This document shows positions 25,297 through 33,662 of a DNA stretch of 64,000 nucleotides, piece by piece (position 1 is the stretch's first letter; every line of letters starts with the position of its first letter). Below the pieces are notes generated by a model. It made no database searches. It was not told the origin of the DNA and saw only the letters and a list, made by a program, of their open reading frames with translations. A program made the translations under genes and the position numbers. The stretch is taken from the NCBI RefSeq assembly GCF_020103725.1, contig NZ_JAHXBG010000011.1:1-64000 (forward strand), read 5' to 3'. Source of the DNA: Hyalangium gracile. GTDB taxonomy: Bacteria > Myxococcota > Myxococcia > Myxococcales > Myxococcaceae.

Positions 25297-26022
25297 TCAG
25301 GGCCGCCGACACAGGAAGATGTCGTCGAAGAGGCCGTCTCCGATGGGCCGCTTCAGGGGCTCGACGCGGAAGCCCGCCTGGGTGAGCACGCGATTCCACG
25401 TCTCGCGAGGAAAGAGCCCCTCGACGTGCTGATCGTGCACGGCCTTGAGCTCGGCTCCCTGCCGCAGCAGGAACCCGAAGTCGACGACGTAGGTGCTGTC
25501 CTCGGGGTGGGGATCCCACGTCCACATGAGACAGCGGAGCGAGCGGTCTCCGTCGTCCTCCGACAGCACCTCGGTGGCGTCCCGGAAGGTCTCTCGGGTG
25601 CAGTCCGGCGCGATGATGGCGGCGCCTCCGGGCCGCGTGTGCACGAAGGCCGTGGTCGCCGCGGCGAGCAGGTCCTCCTCGGTGCGCATGTAGCAGATGG
25701 CGTCGTGGATCAGCACCGCGTCGAACGTCCGGTTCAGCCGCAGGGTGCGCATGTCTGCCTGGACGTGCTCGCAGTCGGGGTTCTGCTGGCGGCTCAGCGC
25801 CAGCATGTCGGGGGAGAGGTCCGCGAGCGTGCAGGTGAAGCGACGCTTCAGGTGAAGCGCGTTGTTTCCGGCGCCCGAGCCGAGCTCGAGCAGTGTCCGC
25901 GGCGGAGGAGTGACGACGCGCTCGAACGCGGCCGTGAAGCACACGGCCTCTTCCTCATGGTCCTCTGGCGGATCGACCAGGTGGTACCAGGGGACGAGCT
26001 CGCCATAGAGGAGGGGCTGCAT
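25297..26022 (-). CDS. Class I SAM-dependent methyltransferase
   Basis: 241 residues. The SAM-binding motif I reads LLELGSGAGNNALHL, followed by the acidic end of strand 2 (TLADLSPDML), motif II-like (VQADMRTLRL) and motif IV (DAVLIHDAICYM). No specificity domain can be recognised; small-molecule methylation is likely. Its ATG lies 14 bp after the stop of the channel gene on the same strand, so the two are probably cotranscribed. Confidence 0.85.
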   Translation of the reverse strand: MQPLLYGELVPWYHLVDPPEDHEEEAVCFTAAFERVVTPPPRTLLELGSGAGNNALHLKRRFTCTLADLSPDMLALSRQQNPDCEHVQADMRTLRLNRTFDAVLIHDAICYMRTEEDLLAAATTAFVHTRPGGAAIIAPDCTRETFRDATEVLSEDDGDRSLRCLMWTWDPHPEDSTYVVDFGFLLRQGAELKAVHDQHVEGLFPRETWNRVLTQAGFRVEPLKRPIGDGLFDDIFLCRRP

Positions 26023-26036
26023 GGCCCCTGGTTCTA

Positions 26037-27605
26037 TCAGTCATGCGTGGTCAGGCTGAAGATCTGCCTGAGCCGGCCGAGGATGCGGTTGGCCTCGGGC
26101 GCCGCATCCGAGCTGGCGCCGCTGGCCTCGGCCACCGCGCGCAGCTGGGTGCGCCGCCTGGCCAGCAGCGACGAGAGCTGCCGCGCCAGCCCCGGGTGCG
26201 TGACGAACATGCGCGCGAAGGCCGGCCGGTCCAGCTCCAGCAGCACCGAGTCCTCCATCGCCACCACCGTGGCCGCGCGCGGCTCGCCGGTGAGCAGGGA
26301 CATCTCGCCGAAGTAGTTGCCGCGCTTCAGCCGCGTCACCTCCAGCCCCTTGCCCGTGCGCACCGACACCTCGCCCGAGACGACCAGGTAGAAGGTATGC
26401 CCCTCCTCGCCCTCCTCGATGATGCGCTCGTTCTTGCCGAAGCGCCGCGCCACCAGATCGCACCTGAGCCGATCCAGCTCCTCCGGCACCAGCAGGGCGA
26501 AGAGGTCTACCGCCCGGAGCAGCTCCATCACCGACTCCGCGGAGAACTCGGACTTCTGCGCCGCCTCGGTGCGCGTGTGCAGCACGCGCTGCGGCAGCCC
26601 GAGCTCGATGTTGTCGCGCTTCAGCCGGTACCAGAGCCGCGTGTACAGCTCCTCCATGGTGTTGTCCGCCTGGGAGAAGTCCGCCACCCAGTACCGCATC
26701 TGGTAGCGGATGGACGACTCGCCATAGGACCACGTCCGGCACTGCGGCGGCGGCTCCTGGAGGATGGTGCTGATCTCCTTCATCACATCCAGCACCGCCG
26801 CCTTCACCCGGTTGGGCGGCGCGTCGATCGAGAGGCCGATCTCGATGTCGATGGCGACCGGCTCGTAGCCGAAGGAGAAGTTCTTCACGATCTCCTTGGC
26901 CACCATGCTGTTGGGAAGGGTGATGCTCTCCCGGCGGAAGGTGACGATGCGCGTGGCGCGCCAGCCGATCTGCACCACGCGGCCCGTGTACTCCTTGATG
27001 CGGATGAAGTCGCCCACCTGGTAGGGCCGCTCGAGCTGCAGCGACAGGCCCGCGAACAGGTTGCCCAGCGTCTCCTGGAGCGCCAGACCGATCACCACCG
27101 ACAGCACCGCGGAGGTGGCCAGCAGGCCGCCGAGGTCCAGGTTGAGCTGCGTCTGCAGGATGGGCAGCGCCGCCAGCCCGTAGAGCACGAAGCTGATGAC
27201 GTCGCGGAGGATCTTCGGCGTCGCCACCGGCGAGCGCAGGCGCACGAGCTTCAGCGCCAGGGCCACGCAGGAGCGGATGACGCCGAAGGTGAAGGTCAAC
27301 ATCCACCCGACGTTGACGAGCTTCACCACCGAGCTGGGCGCGTCGGCGGGAATCGTCCAGGCCGCCACCCGCAGCGCGAGGAAGGCGATCAGGAAGCGGA
27401 ACGCGCCGCGCAGGTCCCGGCGGAACTCCTTGTCGCTGCTGGCCGAGCGCATCCCGAACAGCAGGACCACCAGGACAGCTCCAACGACGAGGGAGACGTT
27501 GCTCTGCAGAAAAGGAAGCAAGGCGTGGAAACTCTGACCGAGCCGATCCAGGAGGGTCAAGCAGGCGGTTGACGCCCAGGGCGCGACCGGACATACACGC
27601 ACCAT
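26037..27605 (-). CDS. MscS-family channel with C-terminal cyclic-nucleotide-binding domain
   Basis: About 522 residues. Four or five membrane helices (about 35-190) precede the MscS pore and beta domain, recognised from ATSAVLSVVIGLALQETLGN, then LERPYQVGDFIRI and LPNSMVAKEIVKNFS. After a coiled linker, residues about 380-495 form a Crp-like cNMP fold with HTFYLVVSGEVSV, GNYFGEMSLLTGEPR and a following beta-strand block. This is the bCNG-type layout: an MscS-like channel gated or tuned by cyclic nucleotides rather than membrane tension alone. The Arg of PRAATV suits cAMP/cGMP binding. The exact start is unsure: the ATG at 27605 shares bases with the divergent holB ATG, and an internal TTG a little further in is possible. 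Confidence 0.85.
   Translation of the reverse strand: MVRVCPVAPWASTACLTLLDRLGQSFHALLPFLQSNVSLVVGAVLVVLLFGMRSASSDKEFRRDLRGAFRFLIAFLALRVAAWTIPADAPSSVVKLVNVGWMLTFTFGVIRSCVALALKLVRLRSPVATPKILRDVISFVLYGLAALPILQTQLNLDLGGLLATSAVLSVVIGLALQETLGNLFAGLSLQLERPYQVGDFIRIKEYTGRVVQIGWRATRIVTFRRESITLPNSMVAKEIVKNFSFGYEPVAIDIEIGLSIDAPPNRVKAAVLDVMKEISTILQEPPPQCRTWSYGESSIRYQMRYWVADFSQADNTMEELYTRLWYRLKRDNIELGLPQRVLHTRTEAAQKSEFSAESVMELLRAVDLFALLVPEELDRLRCDLVARRFGKNERIIEEGEEGHTFYLVVSGEVSVRTGKGLEVTRLKRGNYFGEMSLLTGEPRAATVVAMEDSVLLELDRPAFARMFVTHPGLARQLSSLLARRRTQLRAVAEASGASSDAAPEANRILGRLRQIFSLTTHD
27569..27597 (+). promoter_or_regulatory. Candidate promoter giving a leaderless holB transcript
   Basis: TTGACG (27569-27574) and CATACA (27592-27597) are 17 bp apart. 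The predicted +1 falls at or within a base of the holB ATG (27604), and no Shine-Dalgarno precedes that ATG, so translation may start on a leaderless mRNA. The -10 is imperfect. Confidence 0.4.
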
Positions 27606-28635
27606 GACGCTGGCCTCGGTGGTCGGACAGCCCCGTGCGATTGATGCACTCCAGGCGGCACTGCGCAGTGGCACGCTGCATCACGCCTACTTGTTTGCCG
27701 GGCCAGAGGGCGTGGGCAAGGAGCTCGCGGCGGTGGGGCTCGCCCAGGCGCTCACCTGCCCGGAGCAGCCCGAGGTGGGGTGCGGCCAGTGCGCCAGCTG
27801 TGTGCGCGTGTCCAAGGGGCTCCACCCGGACGTGACGTGGGTGATGCCGGACGAGGAGCGCGTGGCGCGCGGGCTGGCGGGGCGCTCGGACTTCACGGGC
27901 ACGCCCAGCCGGGACATCCGCGTGGAGCAGATCCGCGGCCTGCAGGAGCGGCTGGCGCTGCACGGCCTGGAGTCTCGCCGCAAGGTGGCGCTCATCACCT
28001 CCGCTCACCGCATGAACGAGCCCGCGCAGAACGCCTTCCTCAAGACGCTGGAGGAGCCGCCCGCGGACACCACGCTCATCCTCATCGCCGCGGCGATGGA
28101 CAAGCTGCTGCCCACCATCCGCAGCCGGTGCAGCAAGGTGCACTTCGCTCCACTGCCGGTGGACCTGGTCGCGCAGCGCGTGCAGCAGGAGCGCCGGTTG
28201 GATCCGCAGACGGCGGCGCTCGCCGCGGTGATGGCCGGTGGCAGCCTGGGGCGCGCGCTGAGCCTGGACGTGGAGGGGCTGGCCCAGCGCAAGGAGATCA
28301 TCACCCGCTTCGAGGCGCTCCGGTCGGAGGACGCGCTGCCCCTGCTGCGCTTCGCGGAGGCGTACGGCGGCTCTCGGGAGGACGCCGAGCAGGCGCTCGC
28401 CCTCCTGGCCCTCTGGACGCGGGACGTGGCGCTGCTGAAGGCCGGGGGCGAGTCCCTGGCGAACCTGGACATGAAGGAGCTGGCGCGCGAGACGGCGGCG
28501 CGTGTCTCCGAGCCCGAGCTGCACCGCCGCGCCTGGCTCATCGAGCGCGCGCAGGCGGGCATCGGGCGCAACGGCTCGCCCCGGCTGCAGCTGGAGCGGA
28601 TGCTGCTGGAGCTGCTGATGCGGGAGGTCCGGTGA
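27604..28635 (+). CDS. holB: DNA polymerase III subunit delta-prime
   Basis: 343 residues. Delta-prime is the stator of the clamp loader that places the beta clamp on DNA. The nucleotide-binding fold has a degenerate P-loop at residues 33-40 (GPEGVGKE, with Glu in place of Ser/Thr), as expected since delta-prime does not hydrolyse ATP. The zinc module is at Cys52, Cys60, Cys63 and Cys66. The Arg-finger motif reads IRSRCSKV. Sensor and lid blocks (AHRMNEPAQNAFLKTLEEPP) are typical. It overlaps holA by GTGA, so the delta-prime and delta subunits are made from one operon. Confidence 0.92.
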   Translation: MTLASVVGQPRAIDALQAALRSGTLHHAYLFAGPEGVGKELAAVGLAQALTCPEQPEVGCGQCASCVRVSKGLHPDVTWVMPDEERVARGLAGRSDFTGTPSRDIRVEQIRGLQERLALHGLESRRKVALITSAHRMNEPAQNAFLKTLEEPPADTTLILIAAAMDKLLPTIRSRCSKVHFAPLPVDLVAQRVQQERRLDPQTAALAAVMAGGSLGRALSLDVEGLAQRKEIITRFEALRSEDALPLLRFAEAYGGSREDAEQALALLALWTRDVALLKAGGESLANLDMKELARETAARVSEPELHRRAWLIERAQAGIGRNGSPRLQLERMLLELLMREVR

Positions 28636-29954
28636 GCGCGGAGATGGATGACGTGCTGGCGGAGGTGAAGGCGGGCAAGGTGGCGCCGCTGTACCTGCTC
28701 TGGGGCGAGGAGTTCCTGGTACGCAAGGGCGCCGACGAGCTGGTGAAGGCGCTGGTGCCGGACGCCTCCATGGGGCTGAACTTCGCGGTGCTGGACGCGT
28801 CCTCCCCGCGCGAGGTGGCGCAGGAGCTGGCCACGATGCCGCTCTTCCCGGGCCGCAAGGTGGTGCTGGTGCGCGATCCCGAGTTCGTCGCGCCCAAGAA
28901 GGGGCGGGGGGACGCGCTGGGCAAGGCGCGCGAGGCGTGGAAGGCCGGCAAGCGCAAGGAAGGGGCGCGCCGGCTGCTGGCCCTGGCGGCCCGGGCGGGC
29001 TGGGGCGTGGACCAGCTCGATCCGACGGCGCCCGGCGCGCCCTCGGTGGAGGAGTGGAAGGAGGAGCTGGACGTGGACCTGGCGGAGGTGGACCTCGCCT
29101 TCCTCAAGGAGGCCGCCGCGTTCTGCCGGGACGAGCGCATCACCGCGCCGGAGGGAGATGCGTCGGCGCTGCTGGAGCTGCTCCAGAAGGGGCTGCCCAA
29201 GGGGCACGCGCTGGTGCTGGCCGCCACGGACGTGGATGCCAAGAGCCCGCTGCTCAAGTTCGCCAAGGACCAGGGGCACCTCGTCGAGCGCAAGGTGGCC
29301 GCGCGCCACAAGGATCTGGATCTCTCGGAGATCGCCACCGAGTTCCTGGCGCCCTTCAAGAAGAAGCTGGGCCGCGGGGCGCTGGAGCAGCTCAAGGAGC
29401 GCGTGGGCGGCAACATCCGGCTGCTCCAGTCGGAGTTGGAGAAGCTGGCCGTCTATGTCGGAGACAGCGCCACCATCGAGGTGGCGGACGTGGCGCTGCT
29501 GGTGCACCACGCGCGCGAGGAGGAGTACTTCGAGCTCTCCGAGTCGCTCCAGAAGCGCGATCTGAAGGGCGCGCTGGGCTACGCCGAGGATGCGATGGGG
29601 CAGGGGACGCACGCGCTGCAGCTGCTGGGTGCGGTGGCCTCCATCGTGCGCGGGCTGCTGGAGAACCACGAGCGGCTGGGGCAGTACGCGAAGGGCTCCG
29701 CGCCGCGCTCGTTCGATGACTTCAAGTCGCGCATCTTCCCGAAGATCGAGCAGGAGGCGAAGGCGGCCAAGGGCCGCGCCCCGCACCCCTACGCCGCCTT
29801 CCTGAGCATGCAGGCCGCGGCGCGCTACGAGCGGCGGGAGCTGCTGCGCGCGCTGGTGCACTGCGCGGAGGCGGACCTGGAGCTGAAGTCCTCCGCCAGC
29901 GGCAAGCTCGTCATCGAGCGCCTGCTCTGGAGCCTCTGCGCGCGGCCTGCCTGA
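28632..29954 (+). CDS. holA: DNA polymerase III subunit delta
   Basis: 440 residues from the GTG at 28632, which overlaps the holB stop codon. It is the clamp-opening subunit of the clamp loader. N-terminal LYLLWGEEFLVRKGADEL is the family opening. There follows the RuvA-like lid with KKLGRGALEQLKERVGGNIRLLQSELEKL, then VALLVHHAREEEYFELSESLQKRD and a helical C-terminal collar. It is longer than E. coli delta (343 aa) because of a Lys/Glu-rich insertion around residues 80-160 (KAREAWKAGKRKEGARRLL), which should form an extra helix. Transcribed with holB; converges on the HEAT/DUF4272 gene. Confidence 0.9.
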   Translation: MSAEMDDVLAEVKAGKVAPLYLLWGEEFLVRKGADELVKALVPDASMGLNFAVLDASSPREVAQELATMPLFPGRKVVLVRDPEFVAPKKGRGDALGKAREAWKAGKRKEGARRLLALAARAGWGVDQLDPTAPGAPSVEEWKEELDVDLAEVDLAFLKEAAAFCRDERITAPEGDASALLELLQKGLPKGHALVLAATDVDAKSPLLKFAKDQGHLVERKVAARHKDLDLSEIATEFLAPFKKKLGRGALEQLKERVGGNIRLLQSELEKLAVYVGDSATIEVADVALLVHHAREEEYFELSESLQKRDLKGALGYAEDAMGQGTHALQLLGAVASIVRGLLENHERLGQYAKGSAPRSFDDFKSRIFPKIEQEAKAAKGRAPHPYAAFLSMQAAARYERRELLRALVHCAEADLELKSSASGKLVIERLLWSLCARPA

Positions 29955-29975
29955 GCCTCGCCGAGGCCCACCGCC

Positions 29976-32018
29976 TCAGCCGGCCTCTTCCTCTCCCTCG
30001 GGGAGGGCCTCGCCACCCGCGGCGAGCCACTCCAGCGCCTTGAAGCGTCCGTGGGCCAGCGCGAGCAGGTCGGCCAGCGTCGTCTCGTCCAGGGCTTGCA
30101 GCGGCTTGCCCCCGAAGAGGAGGCCCTCGCCGGGCTTGCCTGGCAGCAGCCCCTCCTCCTGAAGCTCGGTGACGCGGTGGCGGGACCAGTGGCGCAGCCC
30201 CTCCACCGCGGCGCGCGCCTTGCCCTGGCTGGACGTGACGCCCTTGCGGTCGAAGCCCACCTCCTCGGCGGACTCGAGCAGCGTCTCCAGATCGGGATCC
30301 GCCTCGGCGATCGACGGATCGGCCGCGATGCCCCGGGCAAACGACTCGTACCGGGCGCACTCCAGGAGCACCTCCCAGCGGTCGCGCTGCACCTGCACCT
30401 CTTCGAGCGGGCGCCGCTCGGCGGACTCCAGGAAGGGCTGGGGATCCTTGAGGAGCGGCAGGCGCTCCAGGAGCGGCGCGGTCTCCACGCGGGCCTCGGC
30501 CGGCGGCAGCTTGCCCTGCTTCAGGGCCCAGAGGAGCAGCTGCAGCTCCTCGGCGCTCCAGGCCACGGACTGACAATCGTCCGGGGACCAGGTGCCGGGC
30601 TCCTCTTCGAGCAGCTCCATGCCGGTGACGCCCAGGGTGCTGAAGAGGCCCTCCTCATCCATCCACTTCCGCAGCCGGAGGAGCTCCTCCTTCGCGGCGG
30701 AGTCCCTGGCCTTCGCCAGCCGCTCCTCCAGGGCCAGCCTCCGCAGCAGCCCTCCGAGCACCAGGGCGCGCTGGGCCACGGCCTCCGCCTCCGGCGGCAC
30801 CGGCTCCGTCCAGGAGTCCTCGTCCTCGTCCGGCTCCTCCTCGAGCAGCTCCTCGTCGTCGGGGATGGCCTGCTCCTGTGTCTCTCCGTCCCAGTCATCC
30901 TCGCCCTCCGCCGCCTGCCGCTCGCGCTGGATGGGACCGGTGGGCAGCCCCTCGAAGTGGTGGCCGTAGGGAGTGGCGCGCAGCTCCTCGCAGAGCGTCA
31001 CGAGCTCGGGATCCTCGCCCTGGGCGTCGCGGGCCACCTGGGCCACCGTGCGCAGCACCTGCTCGCGATCCGGGGCCTTGAGCTCCGCCAGCGTGGGCAG
31101 GGCGGCCTTGGGGAACAGGGAAGCGAGGTTCGCGAAGAACGGCCCGCGCTCCTCCGGCTCGCGCTCGTGGAGGAGCTCCGCCAGCTCCTGGCCCAGCTTC
31201 TCGGGGGAGCGCTGGGCGAAGGCCTCGACGATGTCGCTCATGAGCTCCGGGATGAGCGTCCTGTGACGGCCCACCAGGATGAGCAGGTCCGCCCGGAGGG
31301 CCTCATCCGTGTCGGAGTCGAGCAGCAGCTCCAGGCCGGACAGCCTCAGCGCGTCGCACAGCATGTCGAGGAGCGCGGGCTCCTCCTCCGCGGAGGCCTC
31401 GAGCTCCTCCTGGGGCATCTCCGCGAGCAGTCGGAGGATCTCGCGGATGGAGCGAGGCTCCCGCATGAGCGGCACGGCGAGCACCGCGTCACGGCGGCTC
31501 TCGGTGGAGGCCAGCGCGCCGTGCCACTTCGGGAAGGCGTCAGGCTCTCCCAGGGAGTGCAGCAGCCCCGCGGCCCAGGCCCGGGTGCGCTCGTCGCGAG
31601 CCGCGAGCAGGGGCTTCAGCACGGCCCGCACGGGGGCGGAGTCCGGCAGGGAGATCAGCATCGTGGCCGCGTCGCGCCGCACGTCCACGGAGGGATCCGC
31701 CAGGAACGGGGGCAGCTTCTCCAGCGCCTCCTTCTCGCCCAGCCGCGCCAGGCCGAACGCCGCCTGGACGCGCACCCGCGGGTCGGGATCCTTCGACAGC
31801 ACGCGGCGCAGGGTGGGCGCGTCCGCGGGGCGGCCGAGCTTGGCCAGCCCGTAGGCGCCCCACCGGCGAACCGACGCCTCCTCGTCCTCGGTGGCGCGCG
31901 CGAGGAACGGGGCTGCCTGGGGATCCTCCAGCTCGGCCAGCTCCAGGGCGGACGTCTCGCGCTCGTAGGGATCGTCGGAGGAGAGCTGCTGGCCCAGCTC
32001 CTGGATGGCCTCGTTCAT
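29976..32018 (-). CDS. HEAT-repeat protein with C-terminal DUF4272-like domain
   Basis: 680 residues. Residues 1-370 contain about six HEAT-type helix pairs (for example DPDPRVRVQAAFGLARLG and DPSVDVRRDAATMLISLP), a protein-binding superhelix. An acidic low-complexity linker (about 385-425, EELLEEEPDEDEDSW) separates this from a C-terminal region with AVAQRALVLGGLLRRLALEE and VAWSAEELQLLLWALKQGK, the DUF4272 signature. No catalytic residues are evident. It is soluble and likely a scaffold. Transcribed away from its neighbours and probably alone. The smaller HEAT protein at 35765 is a separate gene and not its close copy. Confidence 0.78.
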   Translation of the reverse strand: MNEAIQELGQQLSSDDPYERETSALELAELEDPQAAPFLARATEDEEASVRRWGAYGLAKLGRPADAPTLRRVLSKDPDPRVRVQAAFGLARLGEKEALEKLPPFLADPSVDVRRDAATMLISLPDSAPVRAVLKPLLAARDERTRAWAAGLLHSLGEPDAFPKWHGALASTESRRDAVLAVPLMREPRSIREILRLLAEMPQEELEASAEEEPALLDMLCDALRLSGLELLLDSDTDEALRADLLILVGRHRTLIPELMSDIVEAFAQRSPEKLGQELAELLHEREPEERGPFFANLASLFPKAALPTLAELKAPDREQVLRTVAQVARDAQGEDPELVTLCEELRATPYGHHFEGLPTGPIQRERQAAEGEDDWDGETQEQAIPDDEELLEEEPDEDEDSWTEPVPPEAEAVAQRALVLGGLLRRLALEERLAKARDSAAKEELLRLRKWMDEEGLFSTLGVTGMELLEEEPGTWSPDDCQSVAWSAEELQLLLWALKQGKLPPAEARVETAPLLERLPLLKDPQPFLESAERRPLEEVQVQRDRWEVLLECARYESFARGIAADPSIAEADPDLETLLESAEEVGFDRKGVTSSQGKARAAVEGLRHWSRHRVTELQEEGLLPGKPGEGLLFGGKPLQALDETTLADLLALAHGRFKALEWLAAGGEALPEGEEEAG

Positions 32019-32127
32019 GGGCGGGGCAGTCTACCCGGGCACAGGCGGACCGCAGCCTTGTTGGAGGCACACTTCGAGTGTGGGTGCAGGAAGGACGGGG
32101 CGACAGGCCCCCAAGCCGCGACGGCCC

Positions 32128-32517
32128 TCAGGGGCTGGAGGCGGAGGGCTCCTGCTGACCCCCGAGCAGGCTCCTGACCCGGGAGACCAGGTGGTCGTCG
32201 TCCCACGGCTTGCTGATGAAGTGGGACACGGCCTGGGCCGAGGAGGTCGGCGAGGTGCTCCACAGGTCCGCGTGGCCGGACAGGAGGATGCGCACGGCCC
32301 TGGGGGCGACGCGCAGCACCTTCTCCAGCAGCTCCGCGCCGTTCATGCCCTTCATCCGGAAGTCGGAGATGACCAGGTCCGGATCGAACGTGGCGAGCTT
32401 CTGGAGCGCCTCCTCGCCGTTGAGCGCCACCTCCACGGCAAACCCCTCTCGCCGGAACAGCCGCCGAAGCGCGCTGGCCACCTGCACTTCGTCGTCGACG
32501 ATGAGGATCTTCGCCAT
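32128..32517 (-). CDS. Single-domain response regulator (CheY-like)
   Basis: 129 residues, only a receiver domain: acidic pair in ILIVDDEVQ, phosphoacceptor Asp in LVISDFRMKGMNG, Ser in LLSGHAD and Lys in ISKPWDDD. No output domain. The last 12 residues are disordered. Stand-alone receivers in myxobacteria act as phosphate shuttles or allosteric switches, and the partner kinase is not next door. Transcribed alone. The 238-bp space upstream (32518-32755) holds no gene and likely its promoter, including short palindromes such as GGTCA/TGACC around 32590. Confidence 0.9.
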   Translation of the reverse strand: MAKILIVDDEVQVASALRRLFRREGFAVEVALNGEEALQKLATFDPDLVISDFRMKGMNGAELLEKVLRVAPRAVRILLSGHADLWSTSPTSSAQAVSHFISKPWDDDHLVSRVRSLLGGQQEPSASSP

Positions 32518-32755
32518 GAAAGGACCCTTTGGGTGGCTAGCAAGACGCAGGCCACCATGTCTCCCTAGGAAAGCCGGTGAAAATCGAGGGTCATCGGTGA
32601 CCTCATGGGTCTAACGCACCCCATGGGGGGTTCTGCGGGCTGCTCCGGGCAGTCTCATCCGATTGTTCCACTCTCAGACAATTCTTGGGAGTCATTTGTG
32701 ACCCGGCTGGGCGGTGGGGAGTCGGCACCCCTCAGAGTGGGGGGAAGAGTCCCCC

Positions 32756-33553
32756 TCACAGTGGAGCAAGCAGGCTCCAGCGGTCTTGGAACGCGTGGCG
32801 GCATGGGGGGATTTCGGACACGAGGAAATGGCCCACGCGGCCCGGGGCCAGGGCCAGCAGGGCCGAGGAGCGCGTCCCGTAGGCCGGCGTGTGGATGCAG
32901 AGGGCCTGGAGCTGCCGGGCCAGCTCGCGCGAGACGGGAGCATCGGGCGGAGGCTCGGGGAGCTGCTCTTCCGGCGGGAGGTGATGGTCGGCCAGGAGCT
33001 CCTGGAGCCTGCCTGCCAGCTCGGGCCAGGGCCGCCGGGCGTGCTCGGCCGCGAGCATCCGGGCCCGCTCCACCTTGGGGAGCGAGGGGGCATCGAGCAC
33101 GTTATTGGGAAGCACGTGGATGCCGGAGGGCACATCCTCGCGGATCAGCCGCGGGGTGGCGGGGCGCGCATAGGCCACCCGCAGCCGCGAGGCGTCTCCA
33201 TAGAGCAGGTTGAAGGGGCTGAAGAGGGCAGGGTCCAATGTGTCGAGGTAACGCTCGACGGCCTCGAGATTCCCGGCGCGGAGCGCCTCGAGCACCACCT
33301 CGCCTCGCGAGCGGGGGGCCACGCCCTCGGTCAGCGCGCGGGGCTGATTGGTCAGCCCCACGAAGAGGCCCGTGTCCGTCACGCCCATCCACGTGCCGCC
33401 GTGCACGCTGTCCCGCCCGGGGACGACGATGCGCGGGGTGCCGGGGAGCACCTGGGGGCCGGAGGTGGGGCGGGCGTAGAGCTCATCCCGGTTGGTGGCG
33501 AGGATGAGGGGCCACTCGGGATGGACGTGGCGGAGGATGAGGATGGTGCACAT
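32756..33553 (-). CDS. NRDE (TANGO2-like) family protein
   Basis: 265 residues starting MCTILILRHVHPEWPLILATNRDELYARP. The opening Cys2 and the NRDE sequence at about residues 21-24 define the family, which has an Ntn-hydrolase-like fold with Cys as presumed nucleophile after removal of Met1. Later motifs are GGTWMGVTDTGLFVGLTN and the C-terminal YGTRSSALLAL. Human TANGO2 affects haem and lipid handling; the bacterial role is unknown. ATG at 33553 is the only sensible start, since earlier in-frame codons lie over the metG promoter and start. Confidence 0.9.
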   Translation of the reverse strand: MCTILILRHVHPEWPLILATNRDELYARPTSGPQVLPGTPRIVVPGRDSVHGGTWMGVTDTGLFVGLTNQPRALTEGVAPRSRGEVVLEALRAGNLEAVERYLDTLDPALFSPFNLLYGDASRLRVAYARPATPRLIREDVPSGIHVLPNNVLDAPSLPKVERARMLAAEHARRPWPELAGRLQELLADHHLPPEEQLPEPPPDAPVSRELARQLQALCIHTPAYGTRSSALLALAPGRVGHFLVSEIPPCRHAFQDRWSLLAPL

Positions 33554-33611
33554 CGTATCGAGTCCATAACACCCGGCTGGCCCCTCGCGCAGCGCAGCCC
33601 TACCGGAATCG

Positions 33612-33640
33612 ATGACCCCGGGCATTCGAGCGGCTACAGT
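33612..33640 (+). promoter_or_regulatory. Candidate promoter for metG operon
   Basis: ATGACC (33612-33617) and TACAGT (33635-33640) are 17 bp apart, matching sigma-70 spacing with a good -10. The expected +1 near 33647 leaves a short leader before the Shine-Dalgarno TAGGAGAG and the metG ATG at 33663. Confidence 0.45.
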
Positions 33641-33662
33641 CCGCCGCCCTCTAGGAGAGTCC

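Noticed and set aside
26041-28524. An 827-codon minus-strand frame across holB and the channel
   Set aside because: It runs through two different real genes and shows no family motif.
32518-32755. Riboswitch or small RNA in the 238-bp gap before the receiver gene
   Set aside because: Only short palindromes are seen, with no terminator or conserved aptamer pattern.
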